NCBI RefSeq assembly: GCF_051020975.1
Contig: NW_027478171.1
Span: 2,480,001 to 2,544,000, forward strand
From: Osmia lignaria lignaria
Lineage: Eukaryota; Arthropoda; Insecta; Hymenoptera; Megachilidae
DNA length: 64,000 bases
Reading direction: 5' to 3'
Shown: piece after piece, positions 13,611 to 28,014 of the stretch
How positions within the stretch are numbered: position 1 is the first letter of the stretch
Layout of the letters: each line of letters starts with the position of its first letter
Made by a program: the position numbers and the translations under genes
Notes under the pieces: generated by a model
What the model saw: the letters and a program-made list of their open reading frames with translations, nothing else
The model's database searches: none
Told to the model about the DNA's origin: nothing

Positions 13611-16600
13611 TTGCAGATTTATCTCAAGGGAAGGGGCCTGACGGACATATTTCGAGATATTTCTTCTTCTTGTTGTTCTTCTTCTGCACAGCTAAGCTGG
13701 AAGTGGCATTTGCAGCGCGCAATAGTGCAGAGTTATCTCAAAGAAAGGGGCCACGGTGTTTCTGTATCTCTATTATGTTGGTGCGGCTTCGGAACTTTTA
13801 AATATCTTGATATATCTCGAGAACTACGCCTCTGATCGAAAAATATCATACAACATAAAAAGTAGGAAACTTAATTCTCTACAAAAAACGTCTCTTAACA
13901 TTTTGCCATAGCTCGCTTCGTTTCCGAGATATTTGCAGATTTATCTCAAGGGAAGGGGCCTGACGGACATATTTCGAGATATTTCTTCTTCTTGTTGTTC
14001 TTCTTCTGCACAGCTAAGCTGGAAGTGGCATTTGCAGCGCGCAATAGTGCAGAGTTATCTCAAAGAAAGGGGCCACGGTGTTTCTGTATCTCTATTATGT
14101 TGGTGCGGCTTCGGAACTTTTAAATATCTTGATATATCTCGAGAACTACGCATCTGATCAAAAAATATCATACTACATAAAAGGTAGGAAACTGAATTCT
14201 CTACAAGAAAGGTCTCTAATCATTTTGCCATAGCTCGCTTCGTTTCCGAGATATTTGCAGATTTATCTCAAGGGAAGGGGCCTGGCGGACATATTTCGAG
14301 ATGTTTCTTCTTCTTGTTGTTCTTCTTCTGCACAGCTAAGCTGGAAGTGGCATTTGCAGCTCGCAATAGTGCAGAGTTATCTCAAAGAAAGAGGCCACGG
14401 TGTTTCTGTACCTCTATTATGTGGGTGCAGCTTCGGAACTTTTAAATATCTTGATATATCTCGAGAACTACGCATCTGATCAAAAAATATCATCGAACAT
14501 AAAAAGTAGGAAACTTAATTCTCTACAAAAAAGGTCTCTTAACATTTTGCCATAGCTCGCTTCGTTTCCGAGATATTTGCAGATTTATCTCAATGGAAGG
14601 GGCCTGACGGGCATATTTCGAGATATTTCTTCTTCTTGTTGTTCTTCTTCTGCACAGCTAAGCTGGAAGTGGCATTTGCAGCGCGCAATAGTGCAGAGTT
14701 GTCTCAAAGAAAGGGGCCACGGTGTTTCTGTATCTATATTATGTTGGTGCGGCTTCGGAACTTTTAAATATCTTGATATATCTCGAGAACTACGCATCTG
14801 ATCAAAAAATATCATACTACATAAAAAGTAGGAAACTTAATTCTCTACAAGAAAGGTCTCTAAACATTTTGCCATAGCTCGCTTCGTTTCCGAGATATTT
14901 GCAGATTTATCTCAAGGGAAGGGGCCTGACGGACATATTTCGAGATCTTTCTTCTTCTTGTTGTTCTTCTTCTGCACAGCTAAGCTGGAAGTGGCATTTG
15001 CAGCTCGCAATAGTGCAGAGTTATCTCAAAGAAAGAGGCCACGGTATTTCTGTACCTCTATTATGTGGGTGCAGCTTCGGAACTTTTAAATATCTTGATA
15101 TATCTCGAGAACTACGCATCTGATCAAAAAATATCATCGAACATAAAAAGTAGGAAACTTAATTCTCTACAAAAAAGGTCTCTCAACATTTTGCCATAGC
15201 TCGTTTCGTTTCCGAGATATTTGCAGATATATCTCAAGGGAAGGGGCCTGACAGACATATTTCGAGATATTTCTTCTTCTTGTTGTTCTTCTTCTGCACA
15301 GCTAAGCTGGAAGTGGCATTTGCAGCTCGCAGTAGTGCAGAGTTATCTCAAAGAAAGGGGCCACGGTGTTTCTGTATCTCTATTATGTTGGTGCGGCTTC
15401 GGAACTTTTAAATATCTTGATATATCTCGAGAACTACGCATGTGATCAAAAAATATCATAGAACATAAAAAGTAGGAAACTTAATTGTCTACAAAAAAGG
15501 TCTCTTAACATTTTGCCATAGGTCGCTTCGTTTCCGAGATATTTGCAGATTTATCTCAATGGAAGGGGCCTGACGGGCATATTTCGAGATATTTCTTCTT
15601 CTTGTTGTTCTTCTTCTGCACAGCTAAGCTGGAAGTGGCATTTGCAGCGCGCAATAGTGCAGAGTTATCTGAAAGAAAGGGGCCACGGTGTTTCTGTATC
15701 TCTATTATGTTGGTGCGGCTTCGGAACTTTTAAATATCTTGATATATCTCGAGAACTACGCATCTGATCAAATAATATCATAGAACATAAAAAGTAGGAA
15801 ACTTAATTCTCTACAAATAAGGTCTCTTAACATTTTGCCATAGCTCGCTTCGTTTCCGAGATATTTGCAGATTTATCTCAAGGGAAGGGGCCTGACGGAC
15901 ATATTTCGAGATATTTCTTCTTCTTGTTGGTCTTCGTCTGCACAGCTAAGCTGGAAGTGGCATTTGCAGCTCGCAATGGTGCAGAGTTATCTCAAAGAAA
16001 GGGGCCACGGTGTTTCTGTATCTCTATTATGTTGGTGCGGCTTCGGATCTTTTAAATATCTCGATATATCTCGAAAACTACGCTTCTGATCAAAAAATAT
16101 CATAGAACCTAAATTGTGGGAAATATAATTCTCTACAAAAAAGGTCTCTTAACATTTTGCCGTAGCTCGCTTCGTTTCCGAGATATTTGCAGATTTATCT
16201 CAAGGGAAGGGGCCTGACGGACATATTTCCAGATATTTCTTCTTCTTGTTGTTCTTCTTCTGCACAGCTAAGCTGGAAGTGGCGTTTGCAGCTCGCAATA
16301 GTGCAGAGTTATCTCAAAGAAAGGGGCCACGGTGTTTCTGTATCTCTATAATGTTGGTGCGGCTTCGGAACTTTTAAATATCTTGATATATCTCGAGAAC
16401 TACGCATCCGATCAAAAAATATCATAGAACATAAAAAGTAGGAAACTTAATTCTCTACAAAAAAGGTCTCTTAACATTTTGCCATAGCTCGCTTCGTTTC
16501 CGAGATATTTGCAGATATATCTCAAGGGAAGGGGCCTGACGGACATATTTCGAGATATTTCTTCTTCTTGTTGTTCTTCTTCTGCACAGCTAAGCTGGGA

Positions 16601-18118
16601 GTGGCATTTGCAGCTCGCAATAGTGCAGAGTTATCTCAAAGAAAGGGGCCACGGTGTTTCTGTATCTCTATTATGTTGGTGCGGCATCGGAACTTTTAAA
16701 TATCTTGATATATCTCGAGAACAACGCATCTGATCAAAAAATATCATAGAACATAAAAAGTAGGAAACTTAATTGTCTACAAAAAAGGTCTCTTAACATT
16801 TTGCCATAGGTCGCTTCGTTTCCGAGATATTTGCAGATTTATCTCAATGGAAGGGGCCTGACGGGCATATTTCGAGATATTTCTTCTTCTTGTTGTTCTT
16901 CTTCTGCACAGCTAAGCTGGAAGTGGCATTTGCAGCGCGCAATAGTGCAGAGTTATCTCAAAGAAAGGGGCCACGGTGTTTCTGTATCTCTATTATGTTG
17001 GTGCGGCTTCGGAACTTTTAAATATCTCGATATATCTCGAGAACTACGCATCTGATCAAAAAATATCATAGAACATAAAAAGTAGGAAACTTAATTCTCT
17101 ACAAAAAATGTCTCTTAACATTTTGCCATAGCTCGCTTCGTTTCCGAGATATTTGCAGATTTATCTCAAGGGAAGGGGTCTGACGGACATATTTCGAGAT
17201 ATTTCTTCTTCTTGTTGTTCTTCTTCTGCACAGCTAAGCTGGAAGTGGCATTTGCAGCTCGCAGTAGTGCAGAGTTATCTCAAAGAAAGGGGCCACGGTG
17301 TTTCTGTATCTCTATTATGTTGGTGCGGCTTCGGAACTTTTAAATATCTTGATATATCTCGAGAACTACGCCTCTGATCGAAAAATATCATAGAACATAA
17401 AAAGTAGGAAACTTAATTCTCTACAAAAAACGTCTCTTAACATTTTGCCATAGCTCGCTTCGTTTCCGAGATATTTGCAGATTTATCTCAAGGGAAGGGG
17501 CCTGACGGACATATTTCGAGATATTTCTTCTTCTTGTTGTTCTTCTTCTGCACAGCTAAGCTGGAAGTGGCATTTGCAGCGCGCAATAGTGCAGAGTTAT
17601 CTCAAAGAAAGGGGCCACGGTGTTTCTGTATCTCTATTATGTTGGTGCGGCTTCGGAACTTTTAAATATCTTGATATATCTCGAGAACTACGCCTCTGAT
17701 CGAAAAATATCATAGAACATAAAAAGTAGGAAACTTAATTCTCTACAAAAAACGTCTCTTAACATTTTGCCATAGCTCGCTTCGTTTCCGAGATATTTGC
17801 AGATTTATCTCAAGGGAAGGGGCCTGACGGACATATTTCGAGATATTTCTTCTTCTTGTTGTTCTTCTTCTGCACAGCTAAGCTGGAAGTGGCATTTGCA
17901 GCGCGCAATAGTGCAGAGTTATCTCAAAGAAAGGGGCCACGGTGTTTCTGTATCTCTATTATGTTGGTGCGGCTTCGGAACTTTTAAATATCTTGATATA
18001 TCTCGAGAACTACGCATCTGATCAAAAAATATCATCGAACATAAAAAGTAGGAAACTTAATTGTCTACAAAAAAGGTCTCTTAACATTTTGCCATAGCTC
18101 GCTTCGTTTCCGAGATAT
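13611..18118 (+). repeat. Mosaic domain (14 monomers)
   Basis: No single period fits. The block 13611-14898 matches 2663-3950 in monomer order, including the shared ggcctggcgg/gagatgtttc variant, at an offset of 34 monomers. Block 15865-16830 repeats the order of monomers 1-3 of the 7-mer HOR ('caatggtgc', 'tctataatg', 'gctgggagtgg'). Other units carry gctcgcagtag and 'ctcaatggaagg'. Confidence 0.75.
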
Positions 18119-21100
18119 TTGCAGATTTATCTCAATGGAAGGGGCCTGACGGGCATATTTCGAGATATTTCTTCTTCTTGTTGTTCTTCTTCTGCACAGC
18201 TAAGCTGGAAGTGGCATTTGCAGCGCGCAATAGTGCAGAGTTGTCTCAAAGAAAGGGGCCACGGTGTTTCTGTATCTATATTATGTTGGTGCGGCTTCGG
18301 AACTTTTAAATATCTTGATATATCTCGAGAACTACGCATCTGATCAAAAAATATCATACTACATAAAAAGTAGGAAACTTAATTCTCTACAAGAAAGGTC
18401 TCTAAACATTTTGCCATAGCTCGCTTCGTTTCCGAGATATTTGCAGATTTATCTCAAGGGAAGGGGCCTGACGGACATATTTCGAGATCTTTCTTCTTCT
18501 TGTTGTTCTTCTTCTGCACAGCTAAGCTGGAAGTGGCATTTGCAGCTCGCAATAGTGCAGAGTTATCTCAAAGAAAGAGGCCACGGTGTTTCTGTACCTC
18601 TATTATGTGGGTGCAGCTTCGGAACTTTTAAATATCTTGATATATCTCGAGAACTACGCATCTGATCAAAAAATATCATCGAACATAAAAAGTAGGAAAC
18701 TTAATTCTCTACAAAAAAGGTCTCTCAACATTTTGCCATAGCTCGTTTCGTTTCCGAGATATTTGCAGATATATCTCAAGGGAAGGGGCCTGACAGACAT
18801 ATTTCGAGATATTTCTTCTTCTTGTTGTTCTTCTTCTGCACAGCTAAGCTGGAAGTGGCATTTGCAGCTCGCAGTAGTGCAGAGTTATCTCAAAGAAAGG
18901 GGCCACGGTGTTTCTGTATCTGTATTATGTTGGTGCGGCTTCGGAACTTTTAAATATCTTGATATATCTCGAGAACTACGCATGTGATCAAAAAATATCA
19001 TAGAACATAAAAAGTAGGAAACTTAATTCTCTACAAAAAAGGTCTCTTAATATTTTGCCATAGCTCGCTTCGTTTCCGAGATATTTGCAGATATATCTCA
19101 AGGGAAGGGGCCTGACGGACATATTTCGAGATATTTCTTCTTCTTGATGTTCTTCTTCTGCACAGCTAAGCTGGGAGTGGCATTTGCAGCTCGCAATAGT
19201 GCAGAGTTATCTCAAAGAAAGGGGCCACGGTGTTTCTGTATCTCTATTATGTTGGTGCGGCTTCGGAACTTTTAAATATCTCGATATATCTCGAGAACTA
19301 CGCATCTGATCAAAAAATATCATAGAACATAAAAAGTAGGAAACTTAATTCTCTACAAAAAATGTCTCTTAACATTTTGCCATAGCTCGCTTCGTTTCCG
19401 AGATATTTGCAGATTTATCTCAAGGGAAGGGGTCTGACGGACATATTTCGAGATATTTCTTCTTCTTGTTGTTCTTCTTCTGCACAGCTAAGCTGGAAGT
19501 GGCATTTGCAGCTCGCAGTAGTGCAGAGTTATCTCAAAGAAAGGGGCCACGGTGTTTCTGTATCTCTATTATGTTGGTGCGGCTTCGGAACTTGTAAATA
19601 TCTTGATATATCTCGAGAACTACGCATCTGATCAAAAAATATCATAGAACATAAAAAGTAGGAAACTTAATTCTCTACAAAAAAGGTCTCTTAACATTTT
19701 GCCATAGCTCGCTTCGTTTCCGAGATATTTGCAGATTTATCTCAATGGAAGGGGCCTGACGGGCATATTTCGAGATATTTCTTCTTCTTGTTGTTCTTCT
19801 TCTGCACAGCTAAGCTGGAAGTGGCATTTGCAGCGCGCAATAGTGCAGAGTTGTCTCAAAGAAAGGGGCCACGGTGTTTCTGTATCTATATTATGTTGGT
19901 GCGGCTTCGGAACTTTTAAATATCTTGATATATCTCGAGAACTACGCATCTGATCAAAAAATATCATACTACATAAAAAGTAGGAAACTTAATTCTCTAC
20001 AAGAAAGGTCTCTAAACATTTTGCCATAGCTCGCTTCGTTTCCGAGATATTTGCAGATTTATCTCAAGGGAAGGGGCCTGACGGACATATTTCGAGATCT
20101 TTCTTCTTCTTGTTGTTCTTCTTCTGCACAGCTAAGCTGGAAGTGGCATTTGCAGCTCGCAATAGTGCAGAGTTATCTCAAAGAAAGAGGCCACGGTGTT
20201 TCTGTACCTCTATTATGTGGGTGCAGCTTCGGAACTTTTAAATATCTTGATATATCTCGAGAACTACGCATCTGATCAAAAAATATCATCGAACATAAAA
20301 AGTAGGAAACTTAATTCTCTACAAAAAAGGTCTCTCAACATTTTGCCATAGCTCGCTTCGTTTCCGAGATATTTGCAGATATATCTCAAGGGAAGGGGCC
20401 TGACAGACATATTTCGAGATATTTCTTCTTCTTGTTGTTCTTCTTCTGCACAGCTAAGCTGGAAGTGGCATTTGCAGCTCGCAGTAGTGCAGAGTTATCT
20501 CAAAGAAAGGGGCCACGGTGTTTCTGTATCTGTATTATGTTGGTGCGGCTTCGGAACTTTTAAATATCTTGATATATCTCGAGAACTACGCATGTGATCA
20601 AAAAATATCATAGAACATAAAAAGTAGGAAACTTAATTCTCTACAAAAAAGGTCTCTTAATATTTTGCCATAGCTCGCTTCGTTTCCGAGATATTTGCAG
20701 ATATATCTCAAGGGAAGGGGCCTGACGGACATATTTCGAGATATTTCTTCTTCTTGATGTTCTTCTTCTGCACAGCTAAGCTGGGAGTGGCATTTGCAGC
20801 TCGCAATAGTGCAGAGTTATCTCAAAGAAAGGGGCCACGGTGTTTCTGTATCTCTATTATGTTGGTGCGGCTTCGGAACTTTTAAATATCTCGATATATC
20901 TCGAGAACTACGCATCTGATCAAAAAATATCATAGAACATAAAAAGTAGGAAACTTAATTCTCTACAAAAAATGTCTCTTAACATTTTGCCATAGCTCGC
21001 TTCGTTTCCGAGATATTTGCAGATTTATCTCAAGGGAAGGGGTCTGACGGACATATTTCGAGATATTTCTTCTTCTTGTTGTTCTTCTTCTGCACAGCTA

Positions 21101-21338
21101 AGCTGGAAGTGGCATTTGCAGCTCGCAGTAGTGCAGAGTTATCTCAAAGAAAGGGGCCACGGTGTTTCTGTATCTCTATTATGTTGGTGCGGCTTCGGAA
21201 CTTTTAAATATCTTGATATATCTCGACAACAACGCATCTGATCAAAAAATATCATAGAACATAAAAAGTAGGAAACTTAATTCTCTACAAAAAAGGTCTC
21301 TTAACATTTTGCCATAGGTCGCTTCGTTTCCGAGATAT
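18119..21338 (+). repeat. 5-monomer higher-order repeat, two copies (1610 bp)
   Basis: Copies are 18119-19728 and 19729-21338. The order is 'ctcaatggaagg'/'tatctatatt'; 'gagatctttc'/'tatgtgggtgc'; 'gctcgcagtag'/'tctgtattatg'/'gcatgtgatc'; 'ttcttgatgttc'/'gctgggagtgg'; then 'ggggtctgacgg'/'gctcgcagtag'. Copy-specific changes include cttgtaaat in the first copy and ctcgacaacaacgc at the end of the second. Confidence 0.9.
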
Positions 21339-21626
21339 TTGCATATTTATCTCAAGGGAAGGGGCCTGACGGACATATTTCGAGATATTTCTTCTTCTTG
21401 TTGTTCTTCTTCTGCACAGCTAAGCTGGAAGTGGCATTTGCGGCTCGCACTAGTGCAGAGTTATCTCAAAGAAAGGGGCCACGGTGTTTCTGTATCTCTA
21501 TTATGTTGGTGCGGCTTCGGAACTTTTAAATATCTTGATATATCTCGAGAACTACGCATCCGATCAAAAAATATCATAGAACATAAAAAGTAGGAAACTT
21601 AATTCTCTACAAAAAAGGTCTCTTAA

Positions 21627-22540
21627 CTTTTTGCCATAGCTCGCTTCGTTTCCGAGATATTTGCAGATATATCTCAAGGGAAGGGGCCTGACGGACATAT
21701 TTCGAGATATTTCTTCTTCTTGTTGTTCTTCTTCTGCACAGCTAAGCTGGGAGTGGCATTTGCAGCTCGCAATAGTGCAGAGTTATCTCAAAGAAAGGGG
21801 CCACGGTGTTTCTGTATCTCTATTATGTTGGTGCGGCTTCGGAACTTTTAAATATCTTGATATATCTCGAGAACAACGCATCTGATCAAAAAATATCATA
21901 GAACATAAAAAGTAGGAAACTTAATTCTCTACAAAAAAGGTCTCTTAACATTTTGCCAGAGCTCGCTTCGTTTCCGAGATATTTGCATATTTATCTCAAG
22001 GGAAGGGGCCTGACGGACATATATCGAGAGATTTCTTCTTCTTGTTGTTCTTCTTCTGCACAGCTAAGCTGGAAGTGGCATTTGCGGCTCGCACTAGTGC
22101 AGAGTTATCTCAAAGAAAGGGGCCACGGTGTTTCTGTATCTCTATTATGTTGGTGCGGCTTCGGAACTTTTAAATATCTCGATATATCTCGAAAACTACG
22201 CTTCTGATCAAAAAATATCATAGAACATAAATTGTAGGAAACATAATTCTCTACAAAAAAGGTCTCTTAATATTTTGCCATAGCTCGCTTCGTTTCCGAG
22301 ATATTTGCAGATATATCTCAAGGGAAGGGGCCTGACGGACATATTTCGAGATATTTCTTCTTCTTGTTGTTCTTCTTCTGCACAGCTAAGCTGGAAGTGG
22401 CATTTACAGCTCGCAATAGTGCAGAGTTATCTCAAAGAAAGGGGCCACGGTGTTTCTGTATCTCTATTATGTTGGTGCGGCTTCGGAACTTTTAAATATC
22501 TTGATATATCTCGAGAACTACGCCTCTGATCGAAAAATAT
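21627..22540 (+). repeat. Dispersed block, copy 1 (partner 27101-28014)
   Basis: This stretch shares several otherwise rare variants with 27101-28014, 5474 bp (17 monomers) away: 'taactttttgcc', 'gccagagctcgc', 'atatatcgagagatt' and 'taatattttgcc'. A private difference follows near 22540, where 'aaatatgatag' replaces 'aaatatcatag'. Confidence 0.8.
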
Positions 22541-25500
22541 GATAGAACATAAAAAGTAGGAAACTTAATTCTCTACAAAAAACGTCTCTTAACATTTTGC
22601 CATAGCTCGCTTCGTTTCCGAGATATTTGCAGATTTATCTCAAGGGAAGGGGCCTGACGGACATATTTCGAGATATTTCTTCTTCTTGTTGTTCTTCTTC
22701 TGCACAGCTAAGCTGGAAGTGGCATTTGCAGCGCGCAATAGTGCAGAGTTATCTCAAAGAAAGGGGCCACGGTGTTTCTGTATCTCTATTATGTTGGTGC
22801 GGCTTCGGAACTTTTAAATATCTTGATATATCTCGAGAACTACGCATCTGATCAAAAAATATCATACTACATAAAAAGTAGGAAACTTAATTCTCTACAA
22901 AAAAGGTCTCTTAACATTTTGCCATAGCTCGCTTCGTTTCCGCGATATTTGCAGTTTTATCTCAATGGAAGGGGCCTGACGGGCATATTTCGAGATATTT
23001 CTTCTTCTTGTTGTTCTTCTTCTGCACAGCTAAGCTGGAAGTGGCATTTGCAGCGCGCAATAGTGCAGAGTTGTCTCAAAGAAAGGGGCCACGGTGTTTC
23101 TGTATCTATATTATGTTGGTGCGGCTTCGGAACTTTTAAATATCTTGATATATCTCGAGAACTACGCATCTGATCAAAAAATATCATACTACATAAAAAG
23201 TAGGAAACTTCATTCTCTACAAGAAAGGTCTCTAAACATTTTGCCATAGCTCGCTTCGTTTCCGAGATATTTGCAGATTTATCTCAAGGGAAGGGGCCTG
23301 ACGGACATATTTCGAGATGTTTCTTCTTCTTGTTGTTCTTCTTCTGCACAGCTAAGCTGGAAGTGGCATTTGCAGCTCGCAATAGTGCAGAGTTATCTCA
23401 AAGAAAGAGGCCACGGTGTTTCTGTACCTCTATTATGTGGGTGCAGCTTCGGAACTTTTAAATATCTTGATATATCTCAAGAACTACGCATCTGATCAAA
23501 AAATATCATCGAACATAAAAAGTAGGAAACTTAATTCTCTACAAAAAAGGTCTCTCAACATTTTGCCATAGCTCGTTTCGTTTCCGAGATATTTGCAGAT
23601 ATATCTCAAGGGAAGGGGCCTGACAGACATATTTCGAGATATTTCTTCTTCTTGTTGTTCTTCTTCTGCACAGCTAAGCTGGAAGTGGCATTTGCAGCTC
23701 GCAGTAGTGCAGAGTTATCTCAAAGAAAGGGGCCACGGTGTTTCTGTATCTCTATTATGTTGGTGCGGCTTCGGAACTTTTAAATATCTTGATATATCTC
23801 GAGAACTACGCATGTGATCAAAAAATATCATAGAACATAAAAAGTAGGAAACTTAATTCTCTACAAAAAAGGTCTCTTAACATTTTGCCATAGGTCGCTT
23901 CGTTTCCGAGATATTTGCAGATATATCTCAATGGAAGGGGCCTGACGGGCATATTTCGAGATATTTCTTCTTCTTGTTGTTCTTCTTCTGCACAGCTAAG
24001 CTGGAAGTGGCATTTGCAGCGCGCAATAGTGCAGAGTTGTCTCAAAGAAAGGGGCCACGGTGTTTCTGTATCTCTATTATGTTGGTGCGGCTTCGGAACT
24101 TTTAAATATCTTGATATATCTCGAGAACTACGCATCTGATCAAAAAATATCATACTACATAAAAAGTAGGAAACTTAATTCTCTACAAAAAACGTCTCTT
24201 AACATTTTGCCATAGCTCGCTTCGTTTCCGAGATATTTGCAGATTTATCTCAAGGGAAGGGGCCTGACGGACATATTTCGAGATATTTCTTCTTCTTGTT
24301 GTTCTTCTTCTGCACAGCTAAGCTGGAAGTGGCATTTGCAGCGCGCAATAGTGCAGAGTTATCTCAAAGAAAGGGGCCACGGTGCTTCTGTATCTCTATT
24401 ATGTTGGTGCGGCTTCGGAACTTTTAAATATCTTGATATATCTCGAGAACTACGTCTCTGATCGAAAAATATCATAGAACATAAAAAGTAGGAAACTTAA
24501 TTCTCTACAAAAAACGTCTCTTAACATTTTGCCATAGCTCGCTTCGTTTCCGAGATATTTGCAGATTTATCTCAAGGGAAGGGGCCTGACGGACATATTT
24601 CGAGATATTTCTTCTTCTTGTTGTTCCTCTTCTGCACAGCTAAGCTGGAAGTGGCATTTGCAGCGCGCAATAGTGCAGAGTTATCTCAAAGAAAGGGGCC
24701 ACGGTGTTTCTGTATCTCTATTATGTTGGTGCGGCTTCGGAACTTTTAAATATCTTGATATATCTCGAGAACTACGCATCTGATCAAATAATATCATAGA
24801 ACATAAAAAGTAGGAAACTTAATTCTCTACAAAAAAGGTCTCTTAACATTTTGCCATAGCTCGCTTCGTTTCCGAGATATTTGCAGATATATCTCAAGGG
24901 AAGGGGCCTGACGGACATATTTCGAGATATTTCTTCTTCTTGATGTTCTTCTTCTGCACAGCTAAGCTGGGAGTGGCATTTGCAGCTCGCAATAGTGCAG
25001 AGTTATCTCAAAGAAAGGGGCCACGGTGTTTCTGTATCTCTATTATGTTGGTGCGGCTTCGGAACTTTTAAATATCTTGATATATCTCGAGAACAACGCA
25101 TCTGATCAAAAAATATCATAGAACATAAACAGTAGGAAACTTAATTCTCTACAAAAAAGGTCTCTTAACATTTTGCCATAGCTCGCTTCGTTTCCGAGAT
25201 ATTTGCATATTTATCTCAAGGGAAGGGGCCTGACGGACATATTTCGAGATATTTCTTCTTCTTGTTGTTCTTCTTCTACACAGCTAAGCTGGAAGTGGCA
25301 TTTGCGGCTCGCACTAGTGCAGAGTTATCTCAAAGAAAGGGGCCACGGTGTTTCTGTATCTCTATTATGTTGGTGCGGCTTCGGAACTTTTAAATATCTC
25401 GATATATCTCGAAAACTACGCTTCTGATCAAAAAATATCATAGAACATAAATTGTAGGAAACATAATTCTCTACAAAAAAGGTCTCTTAATATTTTGCCA

Positions 25501-27100
25501 TAGCTCGCTTCGTTTCCGAGATATTTGCAGATATATCTCAAGGGAAGGGGCCTGACGGACATATTTCGAGACATTTCTTCTTCTTGTTGTTCTTCTTCTG
25601 CACAGCTAAGCTGGAAGTGGCATTTACAGCTCGCAATAGTGCAGAGTTATCTCAAAGAAAGGGGCCACGGTGTTTCTGTATCTCTATTATGTTGGTGCGG
25701 CTTCGGAACTTTTAAATATCTTGATATATCTCGAGAACTACGCCTCTGATCGAAAAATATCATAGAACATAAAAAGTAGGAAACTTAATTCTCTACAAAA
25801 AACGTCTCTTAACATTTTGCCATAGCTCGCTTCGTTTCCGAGATATTTGCAGATTTATCTCAAGGGAAGGGGCCTGACGGACATATTTCGAGATATTTCT
25901 TCTTCTTGTTGTTCTTCTTCTGCACAGCTAAGCTGGAAGTGGCATTTGCAGCGCGCAATAGTGCAGAGTTATCTCAAAGAAAGGGGCCACGGTGCTTCTG
26001 TATCTCTATTATGTTGGTGCGGCTTCGGAACTTTTAAATATCTTGATATATCTCGAGAACTACGTCTCTGATCGAAAAATATCATAGAACATAAAAAGTA
26101 GGAAACTTAATTCTCTACAAAAAACGTCTCTTAACATTTTGCCATAGCTCGCTTCGTTTCCGAGATATTTGCAGATTTATCTCAAGGGAAGGGGCCTGAC
26201 GGACATATTTCGAGATATTTCTTCTTCTTGTTGTTCCTCTTCTGCACAGCTAAGCTGGAAGTGGCATTTGCAGCGCGCAATAGTGCAGAGTTATCTCAAA
26301 GAAAGGGGCCACGGTGTTTCTGTATCTCTATTATGTTGGTGCGGCTTCGGAACTTTTAAATATCTTGATATATCTCGAGAACTACGCATCTGATCAAATA
26401 ATATCATAGAACATAAAAAGTAGGAAACTTAATTCTCTACAAATAAGGTCTCTTAACATTTTGCCATAGCTCGCTTCGTTTCCGAGATATTTGCAGATTT
26501 ATCTCAAGGGAAGGGGCCTGACGGACATATTTCGAGATATTTCTTCTTCTTGTTGGTCTTCTTCTGCACAGCTAAGCTGGAAGTGGCATTTGCAGCTCGC
26601 AATGGTGCAGAGTTATCTCAAAGAAAGGGGCCACGGTGTTTCTGTATCTCTATTATGTTGGTGCGGCTTCGGATCTTTTAAATATCTCGATATATCTCGA
26701 AAACTACGCTTCTGATCAAAAAATATCATAGAACCTAAATTGTGGGAAATATAATTCTCTACAAAAAAGGTCTCTTAACATTTTGCCGTAGCTCGCTTCG
26801 TTTCCGAGATATTTGCAGATTTATCTCAAGGGAAGGGGCCTGACGGACATATTTCGAGATATTTCTTCTTCTTGTTGTTCTTCTTCTGCACAGCTAAGCT
26901 GGAAGTGGCATTTGCAGCGCGCAATAGTGCAGAGTTATCTCAAAGAAAGGGGCCACGGTGTTTCTGTATCTCTATAATGTTGGTGCGGCTTCGGAACTTT
27001 TAAATATCTTGATATATCTCGAGAACTACGCATCCGATCAAAAAATATCATAGAACATAAAAAGTAGGAAACTTAATTCTCTACAAAAAAGGTCTCTTAA

Positions 27101-28014
27101 CTTTTTGCCATAGCTCGCTTCGTTTCCGAGATATTTGCAGATATATCTCAAGGGAAGGGGCCTGACGGACATATTTCGAGATATTTCTTCTTCTTGTTGT
27201 TCTTCTTCTGCACAGCTAAGCTGGGAGTGGCATTTGCAGCTCGCAATAGTGCAGAGTTATCTCAAAGAAAGGGGCCACGGTGTTTCTGTATCTCTATTAT
27301 GTTGGTGCGGCTTCGGAACTTTTAAATATCTTGATATATCTCGAGAACAACGCATCTGATCAAAAAATATCATAGAACATAAAAAGTAGGAAACTTAATT
27401 CTCTACAAAAAAGGTCTCTTAACATTTTGCCAGAGCTCGCTTCGTTTCCGAGATATTTGCATATTTATCTCAAGGGAAGGGGCCTGACGGACATATATCG
27501 AGAGATTTCTTCTTCTTGTTGTTCTTCTTCTGCACAGCTAAGCTGGAAGTGGCATTTGCGGCTCGCACTAGTGCAGAGTTATCTCAAAGAAAGGGGCCAC
27601 GGTGTTTCTGTATCTCTATTATGTTGGTGCGGCTTCGGAACTTTTAAATATCTCGATATATCTCGAAAACTACGCTTCTGATCAAAAAATATCATAGAAC
27701 ATAAATTGTAGGAAACATAATTCTCTACAAAAAAGGTCTCTTAATATTTTGCCATAGCTCGCTTCGTTTCCGAGATATTTGCAGATATATCTCAAGGGAA
27801 GGGGCCTGACGGACATATTTCGAGATATTTCTTCTTCTTGTTGTTCTTCTTCTGCACAGCTAAGCTGGAAGTGGCATTTACAGCTCGCAATAGTGCAGAG
27901 TTATCTCAAAGAAAGGGGCCACGGTGTTTCTGTATCTCTATTATGTTGGTGCGGCTTCGGAACTTTTAAATATCTTGATATATCTCGAGAACTACGCCTC
28001 TGATCGAAAAATAT
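27101..28014 (+). repeat. Dispersed block, copy 2 (partner 21627-22540)
   Basis: It carries the same run of rare variants as the partner block. The flanking monomers on the left differ: 26491-27134 is the 'caatggtgc' then 'tctataatg' pair. The block was therefore copied or exchanged as a unit of about three monomers. Confidence 0.8.

Noticed and set aside
23818..24153. Minus-strand open frames of 65-111 codons in several monomers
   Set aside because: They are antisense readings of the same satellite, vary in length with single substitutions, and are absent from most monomers.
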